Positions 34,693 through 42,973 of a DNA stretch of 64,000 nucleotides are shown piece after piece (within the stretch, counting starts at the first letter, position 1; each line of letters starts with the position of its first letter). The notes under the pieces were generated by a model that did no database searches, was not told the DNA's origin, and was given only the letters and a program-made list of their open reading frames with translations. The stretch is from Fictibacillus norfolkensis (GTDB lineage Bacteria > Bacillota > Bacilli > Bacillales > Fictibacillaceae), in NCBI RefSeq assembly GCF_014836645.1, contig NZ_JACSQM010000001.1, forward strand, positions 682,001-746,000, written 5' to 3'. Made by a program: the position numbers and the translations under genes.

Positions 34693-35247
34693 TTAGTTCA
34701 TTCCTGCAATCAGGCCATATTTGCCGTCTTTACGTCTGTACACGACGTTCATCTCACCAGATTCAGCGTTGTTATAAACGAAGAAGTTATGGCCGAGCAA
34801 GCCCATTTGTAGAATGGCTTCCTCTGTGTCCATTGGTTTCAGATCGAAACGCTTTTCACGTACAATCTCGAAATCGTCCTCTTCCTCTAACAGTGCCGTT
34901 GATACGCCTTCTGTACCGTTAGCAAACATGTGCTTTGTGCCTTCAGCATTTCTAAATTTACGGTTTACTTTTGTTTTGTGTTTTCGAATTTGACGCTCTA
35001 ATTTTTCTACCACCAAATCAATCGCAGCGTATAAATCCAAATGACGTTCCTCTGCACGAAGCAGCAGGCCCTTCATCGGTATCGTAACCTCAATAGATTG
35101 TTCATTGTTGTACACCTTTAGATTGACGTGTACTTCAGAGTTTGGAGTTTCGTTAAAGTATTTTGTGAGTTTCGTCACCTTTTTCTCAACGTAAGCCCTA
35201 ATGGCTTCAGTCACCTCGATGTTTTCTCCACGAATGTTAAAATGCAT
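34693..35247 (-). CDS. hpf: Long-form ribosome hibernation promoting factor
   Basis: 184 residues, the long form that dimerises 70S ribosomes into 100S particles in stationary phase. The N-terminal ribosome-binding domain (MHFNIRGENIEVTEAIRAYVEKKVTKLTKYF ... DLYAAIDLVVEKLERQIRKHKTKVNRKFR) is followed by a linker and the C-terminal dimerisation domain (FDLKPMDTEEAILQMGLLGHNFFVYNNAESGEMNVVYRRKDGKYGLI). Strong AAGGAGGAG precedes ATG. A SigB-like promoter lies upstream. The position near secA matches B. subtilis yvyD. Confidence 0.95.
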   Translation of the reverse strand: MHFNIRGENIEVTEAIRAYVEKKVTKLTKYFNETPNSEVHVNLKVYNNEQSIEVTIPMKGLLLRAEERHLDLYAAIDLVVEKLERQIRKHKTKVNRKFRNAEGTKHMFANGTEGVSTALLEEEDDFEIVREKRFDLKPMDTEEAILQMGLLGHNFFVYNNAESGEMNVVYRRKDGKYGLIAGMN

Positions 35248-35287
35248 AACTTAACTCCTCCTTTCGGTGATGTATATATATTTCGAT

Positions 35288-35313
35288 ATACCCCAAAAGA
35301 ATTCCTCCGTAAC
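35288..35313 (-). promoter_or_regulatory. SigB-like promoter upstream of hpf
   Basis: Minus strand GTTACG-N14-GGGTAT. The -10 matches the general-stress sigma B consensus exactly, while the -35 matches only its GTT. B. subtilis hpf (yvyD) is under SigB and SigH, so the assignment is plausible. Confidence 0.45.
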
Positions 35314-35518
35314 ATTTAAAATATTTTGACAATATTTTTACACTATCGACAAATTCTTTACAATGGTTAAAAACCTTATAAGACCGGGCAAAGATTCGTT
35401 CAGCCACGATTCAAAAAAATATTTTCACGAAACAAAATTTCCGTTTCTTTTATTTACCAATTCAGATTTAATGTAAAAAAAAATAAATTTGACTTACATT
35501 CTGTTAGTTTCAAACTAT

Positions 35519-35608
35519 GTGGTATACTAGGAAGTAACCTTTAAAGCTTTAAACTTTTTACAATACCTGTTCCATCCCCCTACTTGATTCTTGAGTGGGG
35601 TTTTTTTA
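35519..35608 (+). ncRNA. Candidate small RNA between hpf and a cold-shock gene
   Basis: A plus-strand extended -10 (TGGTATACT, 35520-35528) is followed about 45 bases later by a terminator hairpin CCCC-ACT / AGT-GGGG and seven T (35576-35608). Both neighbours are minus-strand genes. No ATG-initiated frame lies between, giving a putative RNA of about 75 nt (start near 35535) with a C-rich single-stranded TTCCATCCCCC segment. Its identity was not recognised. Confidence 0.45.
35576..35608 (+). terminator. Terminator of the candidate small RNA
   Basis: CCCC-T-ACT / AGT-GGGG stem with one bulged base followed by seven T on the plus strand. Confidence 0.6.
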
Positions 35609-35624
35609 TGTATTTTTTAGACAA

Positions 35625-35655
35625 ATAAAAAAACAGGCTCTAAAGAGAACCTGTT
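35625..35655 (-). terminator. Terminator of the first cold-shock gene
   Basis: AACAGG-CTC / GAG-CCTGTT stem followed on the minus strand by seven T. Confidence 0.75.
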
Positions 35656-35670
35656 TTGGTATAACGAAGC

Positions 35671-35871
35671 TTATGCTTTTTGAACGTTAGCAGCTTGAGC
35701 GCCACGAGCACCTTGCTCAACTTCGAAAGTTACTTTTTGACCTTCGTCTAAAGATTTGAAACCATCAGATTGGATAGCTGAGAAATGTACGAATACATCG
35801 TCTCCGTTTTCGCGCTCGATGAATCCGAAACCTTTTTCTGCGTTAAACCATTTTACTGTACCTTGTTCCAT
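35671..35871 (-). CDS. CspA-family cold-shock protein (first copy)
   Basis: 66-residue OB-fold RNA chaperone. RNP1 (KGFGFIER) and RNP2 (DVFVHFSAI) motifs are intact: [20 protein letters not shown], then [20 protein letters not shown]. It binds single-stranded RNA and DNA and melts mRNA structures. AGGAGGCAAC precedes ATG. A near-identical paralogue lies 240 bases upstream on the same strand. Each copy has its own terminator. Confidence 0.95.
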   Translation of the reverse strand: MEQGTVKWFNAEKGFGFIERENGDDVFVHFSAIQSDGFKSLDEGQKVTFEVEQGARGAQAANVQKA

Positions 35872-36055
35872 GTTTGTTGCCTCCTAGTGCGTTACCACAC
35901 GATATATTGCTACTCTTGCCCAAAGTATTGCTAAAGAAGAAAAGTCGAAACTCATACAATCTTTTACGCCGAACAAAAATAATCTATCACCATCATAACA
36001 GGGATTGCGAAATGATGCAAACTAATCATTCATATTATGAAATATTTTCTAGAAA

Positions 36056-36082
36056 TGAAAACCCGCCTGCCTGAACAGACGG
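36056..36082 (-). terminator. Terminator of the second cold-shock gene
   Basis: CCCGTCTG / CAGGCGGG stem (one mismatch) followed on the minus strand by TTTTC. Confidence 0.7.
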
Positions 36083-36111
36083 GATTAAAAGTATGGTCAT
36101 AGTACCTTGAA

Positions 36112-36309
36112 TTATAGTTTAGTTACGTTTGCCGCTTGAGGCCCACGAGCTCCATCTACAATATCAAACTCGACTTGCTGACCTTCGTCAAGGCTTTTGA
36201 ATCCGTCAGTGTTGATTGCAGAGAAGTGTACGAACACATCGTCTCCGTCTTCGCGCTCAATAAATCCAAAACCTTTTTCTGCGTTAAACCATTTTACTTT
36301 TCCTAACAT
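36112..36309 (-). CDS. CspA-family cold-shock protein (second copy)
   Basis: 65 residues, [20 protein letters not shown], then [48 protein letters not shown]1 and RNP2 are intact. It differs from the first copy mainly in the C-terminal half. The two genes are a tandem pair, presumably from duplication. The long AT-rich upstream region (over 100 bases) fits the extended 5' leader usual for cold-shock mRNAs. Confidence 0.95.
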   Translation of the reverse strand: MLGKVKWFNAEKGFGFIEREDGDDVFVHFSAINTDGFKSLDEGQQVEFDIVDGARGPQAANVTKL

Positions 36310-36700
36310 GTTTCACAATCCCTTCATCATGCGAATCTTTGTATAGATTTTCTATACACTTTATAGTATGACATATACCCAAAAAAGTTGTCAAAGGCTT
36401 AAGATTGGCGAAAAATGAGAAGTTTTGTCGAAAAATCCCCGTGTCTCGATATGCATAAATATACAATATAAACTCAAAACATTCACTATAATAACATGAA
36501 AAACATTTTATGAAGAAATATCCTATTACTCCAGATTATTCATTGTCTATTACGGTACAGTTGATATCCGGTAACAATACCATTACAAAATTTGATATAA
36601 GGTTCTTACTTAGTTCCCATTCTGTTACATTTGCTGATGTGATTTATTTGCCAGTTTAAATCAAACAATCATAAATTTAACATGTAATGAGGGATTTTAT
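36310..36700. other. Divergent spacer with a cold-shock leader
   Basis: About 390 AT-rich bases. One 49-codon frame (36510-36659, plus) has no ribosome binding site and is not called. The rest presumably holds the divergent promoters of the cold-shock gene and the acyltransferase gene. Confidence 0.4.
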
Positions 36701-37735
36701 ATGATAAAAGAATGGAACTTATTACGAGTTATTGCATGCTTATCAATTGTTTTCTTGCATAGCACATCTCAAATAGGATTAGCCACAGGGTTCCCAGAAA
36801 CAGAATACTACCAATTGTTAAGAACCATACTATGTTATGCAACTCCTACATTTATCGTATTATCTGAAATCATTTTAGCTAATCGATATCCAGATCAGTT
36901 GCCAGAAAAATTTTGGACGAAACGACTAAAATGGATTTTTGCTCCATATGTTTCTTTTGCGATAATTGACGCATTAGTTAGTTACAAACTAAACCCTAGT
37001 ACAATTGATTTAAAACAAATGATTCTAAACAACATTTTCTTAGGGCAATTTGAGGGATATTTTATTCTTATCATCTTTCAATTCTATGTCTTACATTATT
37101 TTGTAACTAAATATAAAATTTCTATAAATGCATTGATTCCAGTAAGTATTCTTTTAATGATTTTCCATTTTGAAATTCTGAACGGGACTTTTGCTTTCGT
37201 ACAAGAAAATATGGGTGTATTAAAAATCCCATTCACAGCATGGTTTGGGTATTTTACAATTGCCTATGTTATTGGAAAGCATTACAAAAAAGTATCAGCA
37301 CTTCTTTATAAACACAAATGGCTAACCCTAGTTGGTGTTATAATTTCATTGTTTGGTGTATTTATCTTTTTCAAAGCAGGATATACTAGCGTTGGTTCAC
37401 GAAGAATAGATTTATTGCCACTATCAATTGCTATCAGTGCAGCTGTTATTGCATGGGGACAACTCATTAAAAACTTTAAAATCATTAATATCATCAGCAA
37501 TTATTCATTTGGAATTTATTTAATTCATTGGCAAATTCAACGATATTTTGGAAGTGACATCGCTCAATTATTCGATAGTACATTTTCAAGGGTAATTGCC
37601 CTATTTTTCATATCTTTAGTGGCTTCCATGGCAATCATTAAAATTGTGTCAATGTTGCCATTCGGCTCATATGTAATCGGAAATGTAAAAAGAAAGCAAT
37701 CTCAATTAAAAACTTTACAACAAAAAGTAGCGTAA
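36701..37735 (+). CDS. Acyltransferase 3 family membrane protein
   Basis: 344 residues with about ten membrane helices. The acyltransferase 3 family start (EWNLLRVIACLSIVFLHSTSQIG) includes the catalytic-type His after FL. These proteins acylate exported sugars or surface glycans. The open frame is more AT-rich than its neighbours (clear A/T-ending codons), consistent with transfer. GAGGG precedes ATG. It is flanked by a strong palindromic terminator. Substrate not deducible. Confidence 0.82.
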   Translation: MIKEWNLLRVIACLSIVFLHSTSQIGLATGFPETEYYQLLRTILCYATPTFIVLSEIILANRYPDQLPEKFWTKRLKWIFAPYVSFAIIDALVSYKLNPSTIDLKQMILNNIFLGQFEGYFILIIFQFYVLHYFVTKYKISINALIPVSILLMIFHFEILNGTFAFVQENMGVLKIPFTAWFGYFTIAYVIGKHYKKVSALLYKHKWLTLVGVIISLFGVFIFFKAGYTSVGSRRIDLLPLSIAISAAVIAWGQLIKNFKIINIISNYSFGIYLIHWQIQRYFGSDIAQLFDSTFSRVIALFFISLVASMAIIKIVSMLPFGSYVIGNVKRKQSQLKTLQQKVA

Positions 37736-37740
37736 TAATA

Positions 37741-37771
37741 AAACCCCAAAAGAATTAATCTTTTGGGGTTT
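37741..37771 (+). terminator. Bidirectional terminator between convergent genes
   Basis: Twelve-bp stem AAACCCCAAAAG / CTTTTGGGGTTT followed by TATTTT; T-rich in both directions. Confidence 0.88.
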
Positions 37772-37775
37772 TATT

Positions 37776-38975
37776 TTACATCTGTGAAACCATCTGTGCG
37801 AGCTTTGCACAAACAATGGCTCCATATGTTCCAACAATGTTACCGAGTAACCCCATTAAAAGGCCGACTGGTGCAAGCGCTGGTTGGAAGACAGAAGCTA
37901 CAACAGGTGCAGAGCTTGTTCCACCGATGTTTCCTTGTGATCCTACCGCAACGAAGAACATAGGTGAACGTAATAACCTTGCTGCTCCAAACAAGAAAAG
38001 AATATGGATGGCAAGCCATACGATACCCATTAAGATATATTGAGGTGCTTCCACCACATAGATCAGATTCGCTTTTGCCCCGATTGTTGCTAGCAATAGA
38101 TAGATCCCAGCGTACCCTACTATACTCGCTCCGTAATTTTCAAGTTCACGAACTTTTGTAAAAGATAGCACGATACCAATCGCAGAGATGATCATGATTG
38201 TCCAAGTAGCAGTGTTTAGAATATCTCCTTGTGGCAGCTTCTCAGAAAACTTCCCTACTATAAACGCTAAACCAAAACCAAGGCCAAGAATCGCAAGCAA
38301 TTGCGGAACGGCGATCGGACGAGCATTCTTTTTCTCAAGCTCACCAACCTGCTTGTTCACTTCTCCAATGATGCGGTTATCGGCTTTGTTCCACTTGTCA
38401 AAACGAGCTTGGTACCCAGCAAGTGCGATCATGATACCCATCCAGCTGTATCCAACAACCGTATCAACAACGATGATCGGTGACAGAATATGTTCTGGCG
38501 TGTCCACTGCTTCAACGAGCGCTGCCATATTCGCAGAGCCCCCGATCCAGCTTCCAGCTAATGCAGCTACACCTGTCCAAGCATCCTCTGGTAAGTACGG
38601 CTGGAAGATCGCGAGCGCGATTGGTCCACCAACGATTACCCCTACCGTTCCCGCTAAAAACATGAGGATTGCTTTCGGTCCAAGTTTGAGTGTCGCTTTT
38701 ACATTGATAGATAAAAGCAATAACAGCAGTCCAACCGGAAGTATGTAAGCGGAAACAAAACTGTATAAATCAGAACTTGAAGGTATGATGCCAAGAGTCG
38801 TTGAGATCATCGGCAAAAAATACGTCCAGATCAATGGCGGCGCATAGTGGAAAAACTTCCGTAGAATGTGGTTTTTGGATTCGCCCAAGATGAATACGAA
38901 GCCAACTAGTGCTACTAGATAAGCAAAAATCGCCATCGGTTCTTGAATGAGCGGTCCATTCGATGTTGCAAACAT
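37776..38975 (-). CDS. DUF819 family membrane protein
   Basis: 399 residues with about ten to eleven membrane helices. Characteristic DUF819 (YjcL-like) segments are TYFLPMISTTLGIIPSSSDLYSFVSAYILPVGLLLLLLSINVKATLKLGPKAILMFLAGTVGVIVGGP, LAGSWIGGSANMAALVEAVDTPEH and VAVGSQGNIGGTSSAPVVAS. The two GG-T-SA/N-A motifs resemble re-entrant loops of transporters. Substrate unknown. It is monocistronic on the minus strand. Confidence 0.88.
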   Translation of the reverse strand: MFATSNGPLIQEPMAIFAYLVALVGFVFILGESKNHILRKFFHYAPPLIWTYFLPMISTTLGIIPSSSDLYSFVSAYILPVGLLLLLLSINVKATLKLGPKAILMFLAGTVGVIVGGPIALAIFQPYLPEDAWTGVAALAGSWIGGSANMAALVEAVDTPEHILSPIIVVDTVVGYSWMGIMIALAGYQARFDKWNKADNRIIGEVNKQVGELEKKNARPIAVPQLLAILGLGFGLAFIVGKFSEKLPQGDILNTATWTIMIISAIGIVLSFTKVRELENYGASIVGYAGIYLLLATIGAKANLIYVVEAPQYILMGIVWLAIHILFLFGAARLLRSPMFFVAVGSQGNIGGTSSAPVVASVFQPALAPVGLLMGLLGNIVGTYGAIVCAKLAQMVSQM

Positions 38976-39168
38976 ATCCCTATTCCCCCTTAAAATAACT
39001 TGAGTGACAAGTATACACTAAAAAGTCACCATTACCTGTATAGTCCTTCAATTGCAAAGAGTGGGAATAGTAGCAACTTTTTTATACTTCTAATCGGAGC
39101 TTGGCCACATATAATGCACTATACAGCGTAGGAACATTAAACAGTTGTTTAAAAGGAGGCAATGGACG

Positions 39169-39441
39169 TTGCTGCAAATGATTGAAAAAGTCGTACTAGC
39201 TATGGCAGCCATTCGTATTTTATCCGGTACCCTTGAGATTACAGCAGCACTATTCATGCTGCACTATAATACGGTAGAACGAGCACTCGTTATCAATTCC
39301 CTGCTTTCCATCATCGGTCCGATCATCTTTTTCTCAACGATGACGCTTGGAATCTATGGATTATCAACGAAATTATCATTCGGTAGCTTAATCTGGATCA
39401 TGTTAGGCGTCGTTTGTATTGTTTATGGAATTAAGAGATAG
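39169..39441 (+). CDS. YqhV-like (DUF2619) membrane protein
   Basis: 90 residues and three membrane helices (about residues 7-26, 38-60, 70-88): MIEKVVLAMAAIRILSGTLEITAALFML, then ALVINSLLSIIGPIIFFSTMTLGIYG. This resembles B. subtilis YqhV, which lies in the spoIIIA region; here it is away from that locus. The start is inferred as TTG, nine bases after AAAGGAGG. ATG at 39178 is further from the ribosome binding site. Function unknown. Confidence 0.78.
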   Translation: MLQMIEKVVLAMAAIRILSGTLEITAALFMLHYNTVERALVINSLLSIIGPIIFFSTMTLGIYGLSTKLSFGSLIWIMLGVVCIVYGIKR

Positions 39442-39463
39442 CCGTTTTAAAATAAAAGGAGCA

Positions 39464-40342
39464 CTAAAACCTGTACCCAGACAAATAGGTCAGAAACTCT
39501 TTTTGTTTACCATGATTGTACTTCGTTAACGCATAGGTATGAGCATCTGGAATGTCCACTGAATAACAGTCCACCTCTAGCAATCGTCCTTCTAACAGCT
39601 CTCTTCTTACGGTTGATAGAGGTAAGAACGAGATTCCTAACCCTTCCGCAATAAAGCGTTTTGTTATGTGAATCTGAGACACCTTCATCATCCGAACGCC
39701 GGGATAACGGGATTTCACACGTCTGCAAAGATCATCCCAATATCCTGGATGGTTATGGGTCAGCAGGTAGTTTGAGAGCAGCACTTCTTTTTCATCCAGC
39801 GGCGGAGCTGCTTCGAAATCCAGCCCATCATGCGGTGCTACTAATACGATCTTGTCTTGATAAAGCATCTGACTCGTAATCTCAGCATGTGAACTTCCTA
39901 AACAAGAAAGCCCAAGGTCCACATCTTCGTTTAATACCGCTCTCTCAATATCTTCTGAATCAATAATTTTTATCGAAATCTCCACATCGGGATTGGCTTT
40001 TACATACCGTTTCAAAACAGAAGGCAGAATCGTATCGGCTATAAGCGGTGAGATTCCGATACAAAGCTTCGTATCATAGCCTTGCTGAAACGCATTTAGA
40101 TCCTCTAGTCCACTTTCATACACTTCCATCAGTTTTCTCGCATGCTGCAGATACCTTCTCCCTTCCGCCGTCAGCTTCACTCTTCTGCCATCTCGTAAAA
40201 ATAATGCCATCCCTAATTCTGATTCCAACATTTTAATATGTACTGAAACAGAGGGCTGAGAAACATGAAGGATTTCAGACGTTCTTCTAAAATTTTCGCA
40301 TTCTGCCGCAGTGATAAAAGTTTGTAGCCAAGAGAACTCCAT
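39464..40342 (-). CDS. citR: CitR, LysR-family regulator
   Basis: 292 residues. The N-terminal LysR winged helix (FSWLQTFITAAECENFRRTSEILHVSQPSVSVHIKMLESELGMALFLRDGRRVKLT) is followed by the substrate-binding domain. It is divergent from a CitA-type citrate synthase, with 114 bases between starts. B. subtilis CitR represses citA from the same position, so the name is applied by synteny and family. Inducer unknown. The spacer contains an AT-rich palindrome-like ATTAATATCAT segment where LysR sites would be expected. Confidence 0.85.
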   Translation of the reverse strand: MEFSWLQTFITAAECENFRRTSEILHVSQPSVSVHIKMLESELGMALFLRDGRRVKLTAEGRRYLQHARKLMEVYESGLEDLNAFQQGYDTKLCIGISPLIADTILPSVLKRYVKANPDVEISIKIIDSEDIERAVLNEDVDLGLSCLGSSHAEITSQMLYQDKIVLVAPHDGLDFEAAPPLDEKEVLLSNYLLTHNHPGYWDDLCRRVKSRYPGVRMMKVSQIHITKRFIAEGLGISFLPLSTVRRELLEGRLLEVDCYSVDIPDAHTYALTKYNHGKQKEFLTYLSGYRF

Positions 40343-40456
40343 CTTTCTTCAATCCCTTCTGATTAATTTTTCTTATTAAATCAATTAAAAACAATTAATA
40401 TCATAAATCAATTTTATTCTATACAATGATACTAAATAATGGAAGGAGTGAAAACT

Positions 40457-41563
40457 ATGATACAAAAAGGACTTAAAGGAATCGTTGCAGCGGAGACAGC
40501 GATCAGTCATATTGATGGTACAGAGGGCAAGCTAATCTACAGAGGTTATGAGATTGGGGACCTTACTTCACGTTTTTCGTTTGAAGAAGTAGCCCACCTT
40601 CTTTGGTTCGGTGAACTTCCTGACGATGAACAATTACAAAATCTCAAAAGCGAACTTATAAGAAATCGTGAGCTTCCTCTTCATATAAATAGCATCCTAG
40701 ACCACCTGCCTACAGACATGGATATGATGAGTGTAATCCGAACGGCCATTTCTTCTGAAGGTGTCTACAGTTATGGATGGAAGCCAACCGTTTCTCAAGC
40801 CATTCGGTTAACGAGTCTTGTTCCGACAGTCATTTGCTATTGGACACGGCTTTTGGATAGTAAGCCTTTTGTTGAGCCGTCGAAAGAGTTAAGTCATGTT
40901 GAAAACTATCTATATATGCTTACAGGTGAAATACCGAGCAAAGCCCACACACTAGCACTTGAAACGTACATGATCTTAACGCTCGAGCATGGCATGAACG
41001 CCTCTACTTTTTCTGCTCGGGTTACAGCATCGACCGAATCGGATATGGTTTCAGCCGCAACATCTGCGATCGGCACGATGAAAGGACCTCTTCATGGCGG
41101 AGCACCTTCAGCGGTTATCGATTTGCTAGACGAAATTAGAGAAGCTGGAAGTGCTGAACAAGTGATACGAGGGAAGTTGGAGAATGGAGAGAAGCTCATG
41201 GGATTCGGTCACCGTGTTTATAAAACACACGATCCACGAGCTGTTGCGCTAAAAGCAAAACTTTTAGAGTTGGTCGGTGAAGATGAGTGGTTAGATCTCG
41301 CTCTACAAGTAGAAACAACGGCGATCGCGTTGCTCGAGGAATACAAACCAGGTAGAGCGTTGTATACGAACGTTGAATTTTACGCCACAGCGATTATGAA
41401 GGCGATCGAACTAGATCCTGCTTTATTCACCCCTACCTTTACAGCAAGCCGAATGGTCGGTTGGACGGCTCACATTTTAGAACAATCAGAAGACAACACG
41501 ATTTACCGTCCACAATCCGTATATACAGGAAAGTTTCACGATAAAGTTACAAGTAACGAATAG
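40457..41563 (+). CDS. citA: Citrate synthase (CitA type)
   Basis: 368 residues. It condenses acetyl-CoA and oxaloacetate to citrate. Conserved segments are GLKGIVAAETAISHIDGTEGKLIYRGYEIGDL at the start, HGMNASTFSARVTASTESDMVSAATSAIGTMKGPLHGGAPSAV (first catalytic His), MGFGHRVYKTHDPRA (second His), and LYTNVEFYATAIMKAIELDPALFTPTFTASRMVGWTAHILEQ (Asp-loop region). It resembles B. subtilis CitA, the minor citrate synthase. GGAAGGAG lies before the ATG at 40457; an upstream in-frame ATG would place that site inside the gene. Confidence 0.93.
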   Translation: MIQKGLKGIVAAETAISHIDGTEGKLIYRGYEIGDLTSRFSFEEVAHLLWFGELPDDEQLQNLKSELIRNRELPLHINSILDHLPTDMDMMSVIRTAISSEGVYSYGWKPTVSQAIRLTSLVPTVICYWTRLLDSKPFVEPSKELSHVENYLYMLTGEIPSKAHTLALETYMILTLEHGMNASTFSARVTASTESDMVSAATSAIGTMKGPLHGGAPSAVIDLLDEIREAGSAEQVIRGKLENGEKLMGFGHRVYKTHDPRAVALKAKLLELVGEDEWLDLALQVETTAIALLEEYKPGRALYTNVEFYATAIMKAIELDPALFTPTFTASRMVGWTAHILEQSEDNTIYRPQSVYTGKFHDKVTSNE

Positions 41564-41640
41564 CCATTCCATATAGAAGCATCTCTAAACTCAGTGGTAG
41601 AATTAGAAGTAAGAACCCTTTGAGAAAGAGGTGCTTTTTC

Positions 41641-42426
41641 ATGATTCTAAAATCAATTCTATACAGAAAAGATACGAAACAAGAAGGATATCCATTTCAA
41701 CTTCCGCTTCTTAAATCCTTAGAGTCTCTTCACTTTCAGAAACCTGTCACCATCTTAGTAGGTGAAAATGGAACAGGGAAATCAACGTTGCTCGAGGCAA
41801 TCGCAGATCAAGCCGGTTCTGTTCAGATCAATCGGTCAGAAAAAGAGAACGCCGCCATCAAAAAATTAGCCAAGCAGTTAAAATTGACGTGGAGTGTGAA
41901 AACAAAAAAAGGACTCTTTCTAAACGCAGAAGACTTTGTTAGCTTTGTGAGGCGTGCAGCAGAAATGAAGGAAACGGCGCTACAAGAATTAGCAAACATC
42001 AAAGTGGAGTACAAAGACAAGTCTGCATATGCCAAGAGTCTCGCTTCCCTCCCTCACAATCGAACGCTCGCTGAACTCAAGGAACTTTATAATGATGGTC
42101 TCGAGTTTCGGTCACATGGAGAACGTTTTTTAGATTTCTTTCAATCACGCTTTCGCCCGAACGGCTTATATATTCTCGACGAGCCTGAAGTACCGCTTTC
42201 CCCTATGAAACAGTTAAGTTTTATATCGATGTTAAAAGAGATGGAGCAACAAAACGCACAGTTCATTATCGCGACTCATTCACCCATCTTAATGGCCTAT
42301 CCCGGTGCAGAAATCATCAGTCTCGATTCCTTGCCACCCACTCCAACTCTTTACGAGAATTTAGAACATGTGCAGATTACGAAAAGCTTTTTGGAGAGTC
42401 CAGAGAGGTATTTGAGGCATTTGTGA
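41641..42426 (+). CDS. ABC-type/AAA ATPase (YkrA-class)
   Basis: 261 residues with Walker A VGENGTGKST (about 42-51), LPHNRTLAELKE in the signature region, and Walker B LYILDEPEVPLSP. The switch His is in IIATHSPILMAYPGAEI. The domain resembles SMC/RecF-like ATPases with short coiled inserts, rather than transporters. Role unknown; such stand-alone ATPases may act in nucleotide or DNA repair functions. AAAGAGGTG precedes the ATG used; the frame extends upstream to 41620. Array F lies directly downstream. Confidence 0.75.
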   Translation: MILKSILYRKDTKQEGYPFQLPLLKSLESLHFQKPVTILVGENGTGKSTLLEAIADQAGSVQINRSEKENAAIKKLAKQLKLTWSVKTKKGLFLNAEDFVSFVRRAAEMKETALQELANIKVEYKDKSAYAKSLASLPHNRTLAELKELYNDGLEFRSHGERFLDFFQSRFRPNGLYILDEPEVPLSPMKQLSFISMLKEMEQQNAQFIIATHSPILMAYPGAEIISLDSLPPTPTLYENLEHVQITKSFLESPERYLRHL

Positions 42427-42456
42427 TAGAGGTAGCCACTTTAGGTATTTAAGAAT

Positions 42457-42571
42457 TCTTGATATGTTTCATTTTTTCTTGATATCCTTATTGGTTTTCT
42501 TGATATCTTACCTCCAACTCTTGATATGAGGCGTACTATTCTTGATATAAGCAGCACTTTTCTTGATATAA
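42457..42571. repeat. Array F: CTTGATAT repeats, 20-21 bp period
   Basis: Six units TTCTTGATAT. Cores start at 42458, 42478, 42499, 42520, 42541 and 42562 (steps 20, 21, 21, 21, 21). The 10-12 bases between cores are not conserved. The array lies between the ATPase gene and the terminator of the flagellar cluster. Confidence 0.88.
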
Positions 42572-42582
42572 TGGGTTCCACT

Positions 42583-42616
42583 TAAAAAAGCACTCCGCTG
42601 ATCCACAGCAAGTGCC
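42583..42616 (-). terminator. Terminator of the fliD-fliS-fliT transcript
   Basis: GCACTTGCTG / CAGCGGAGTGC stem (two mismatches) with a short loop followed on the minus strand by six T. Confidence 0.75.
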
Positions 42617-42622
42617 TTTTCG

Positions 42623-42973
42623 TTAATTCTTTTTATCAAAATACATTCCATCCACTGAAACCGACTGATACGGGTTCGCATAATGGGTGTTTTTTTCTTT
42701 CTTTTTCTTCATCGTCGAAAGATTGTGCTTGATCTCTTCAAACTGCCGCGTTAAAAGTGGATCAATCGTCTCATTCATCTTTACGATCAAACGTCCCATC
42801 CGCTGTTCGTCTTCCGAGTACGTGCCAGGTAAGTTGCTGATTGTTGCTTGACGCTGATCGAGTAATTCATTTAACCGCTCGATATACGATTCACGCTCTT
42901 CTTTCGGCAGACCTGCGCTCACGTGATCATACAGATTCTTCGTGATCTCGAGCAGAATTTTTACGACAGGCAT
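42623..42973 (-). CDS. fliT: FliT-like flagellar protein
   Basis: 116 residues from ATG at 42973, which overlaps the fliS stop (TAATG). Mostly helical: MPVVKILLEITKNLYDHVSAG, LPKEERESYIERLNELLDQRQATISNL. The length, helical content and position after fliS fit FliT, the export chaperone for the cap protein FliD. Sequence similarity within this family is weak, so the name rests largely on context. A longer frame upstream overlaps fliS and is not used. Confidence 0.8.
   Translation of the reverse strand: MPVVKILLEITKNLYDHVSAGLPKEERESYIERLNELLDQRQATISNLPGTYSEDEQRMGRLIVKMNETIDPLLTRQFEEIKHNLSTMKKKKEKNTHYANPYQSVSVDGMYFDKKN

Noticed and set aside
36510-36659. 49-codon plus-strand frame starting MKKYPITPDY upstream of the acyltransferase gene
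   Set aside because: No ribosome binding site, AT-rich spacer, no recognisable family; such frames are expected by chance.
6973-42571. CRISPR array interpretation of the 20-21 bp arrays
   Set aside because: Units are far too short (7-10 base cores, 10-14 base spacers), no cas genes are present, and spacers are unrelated in length to CRISPR spacers.
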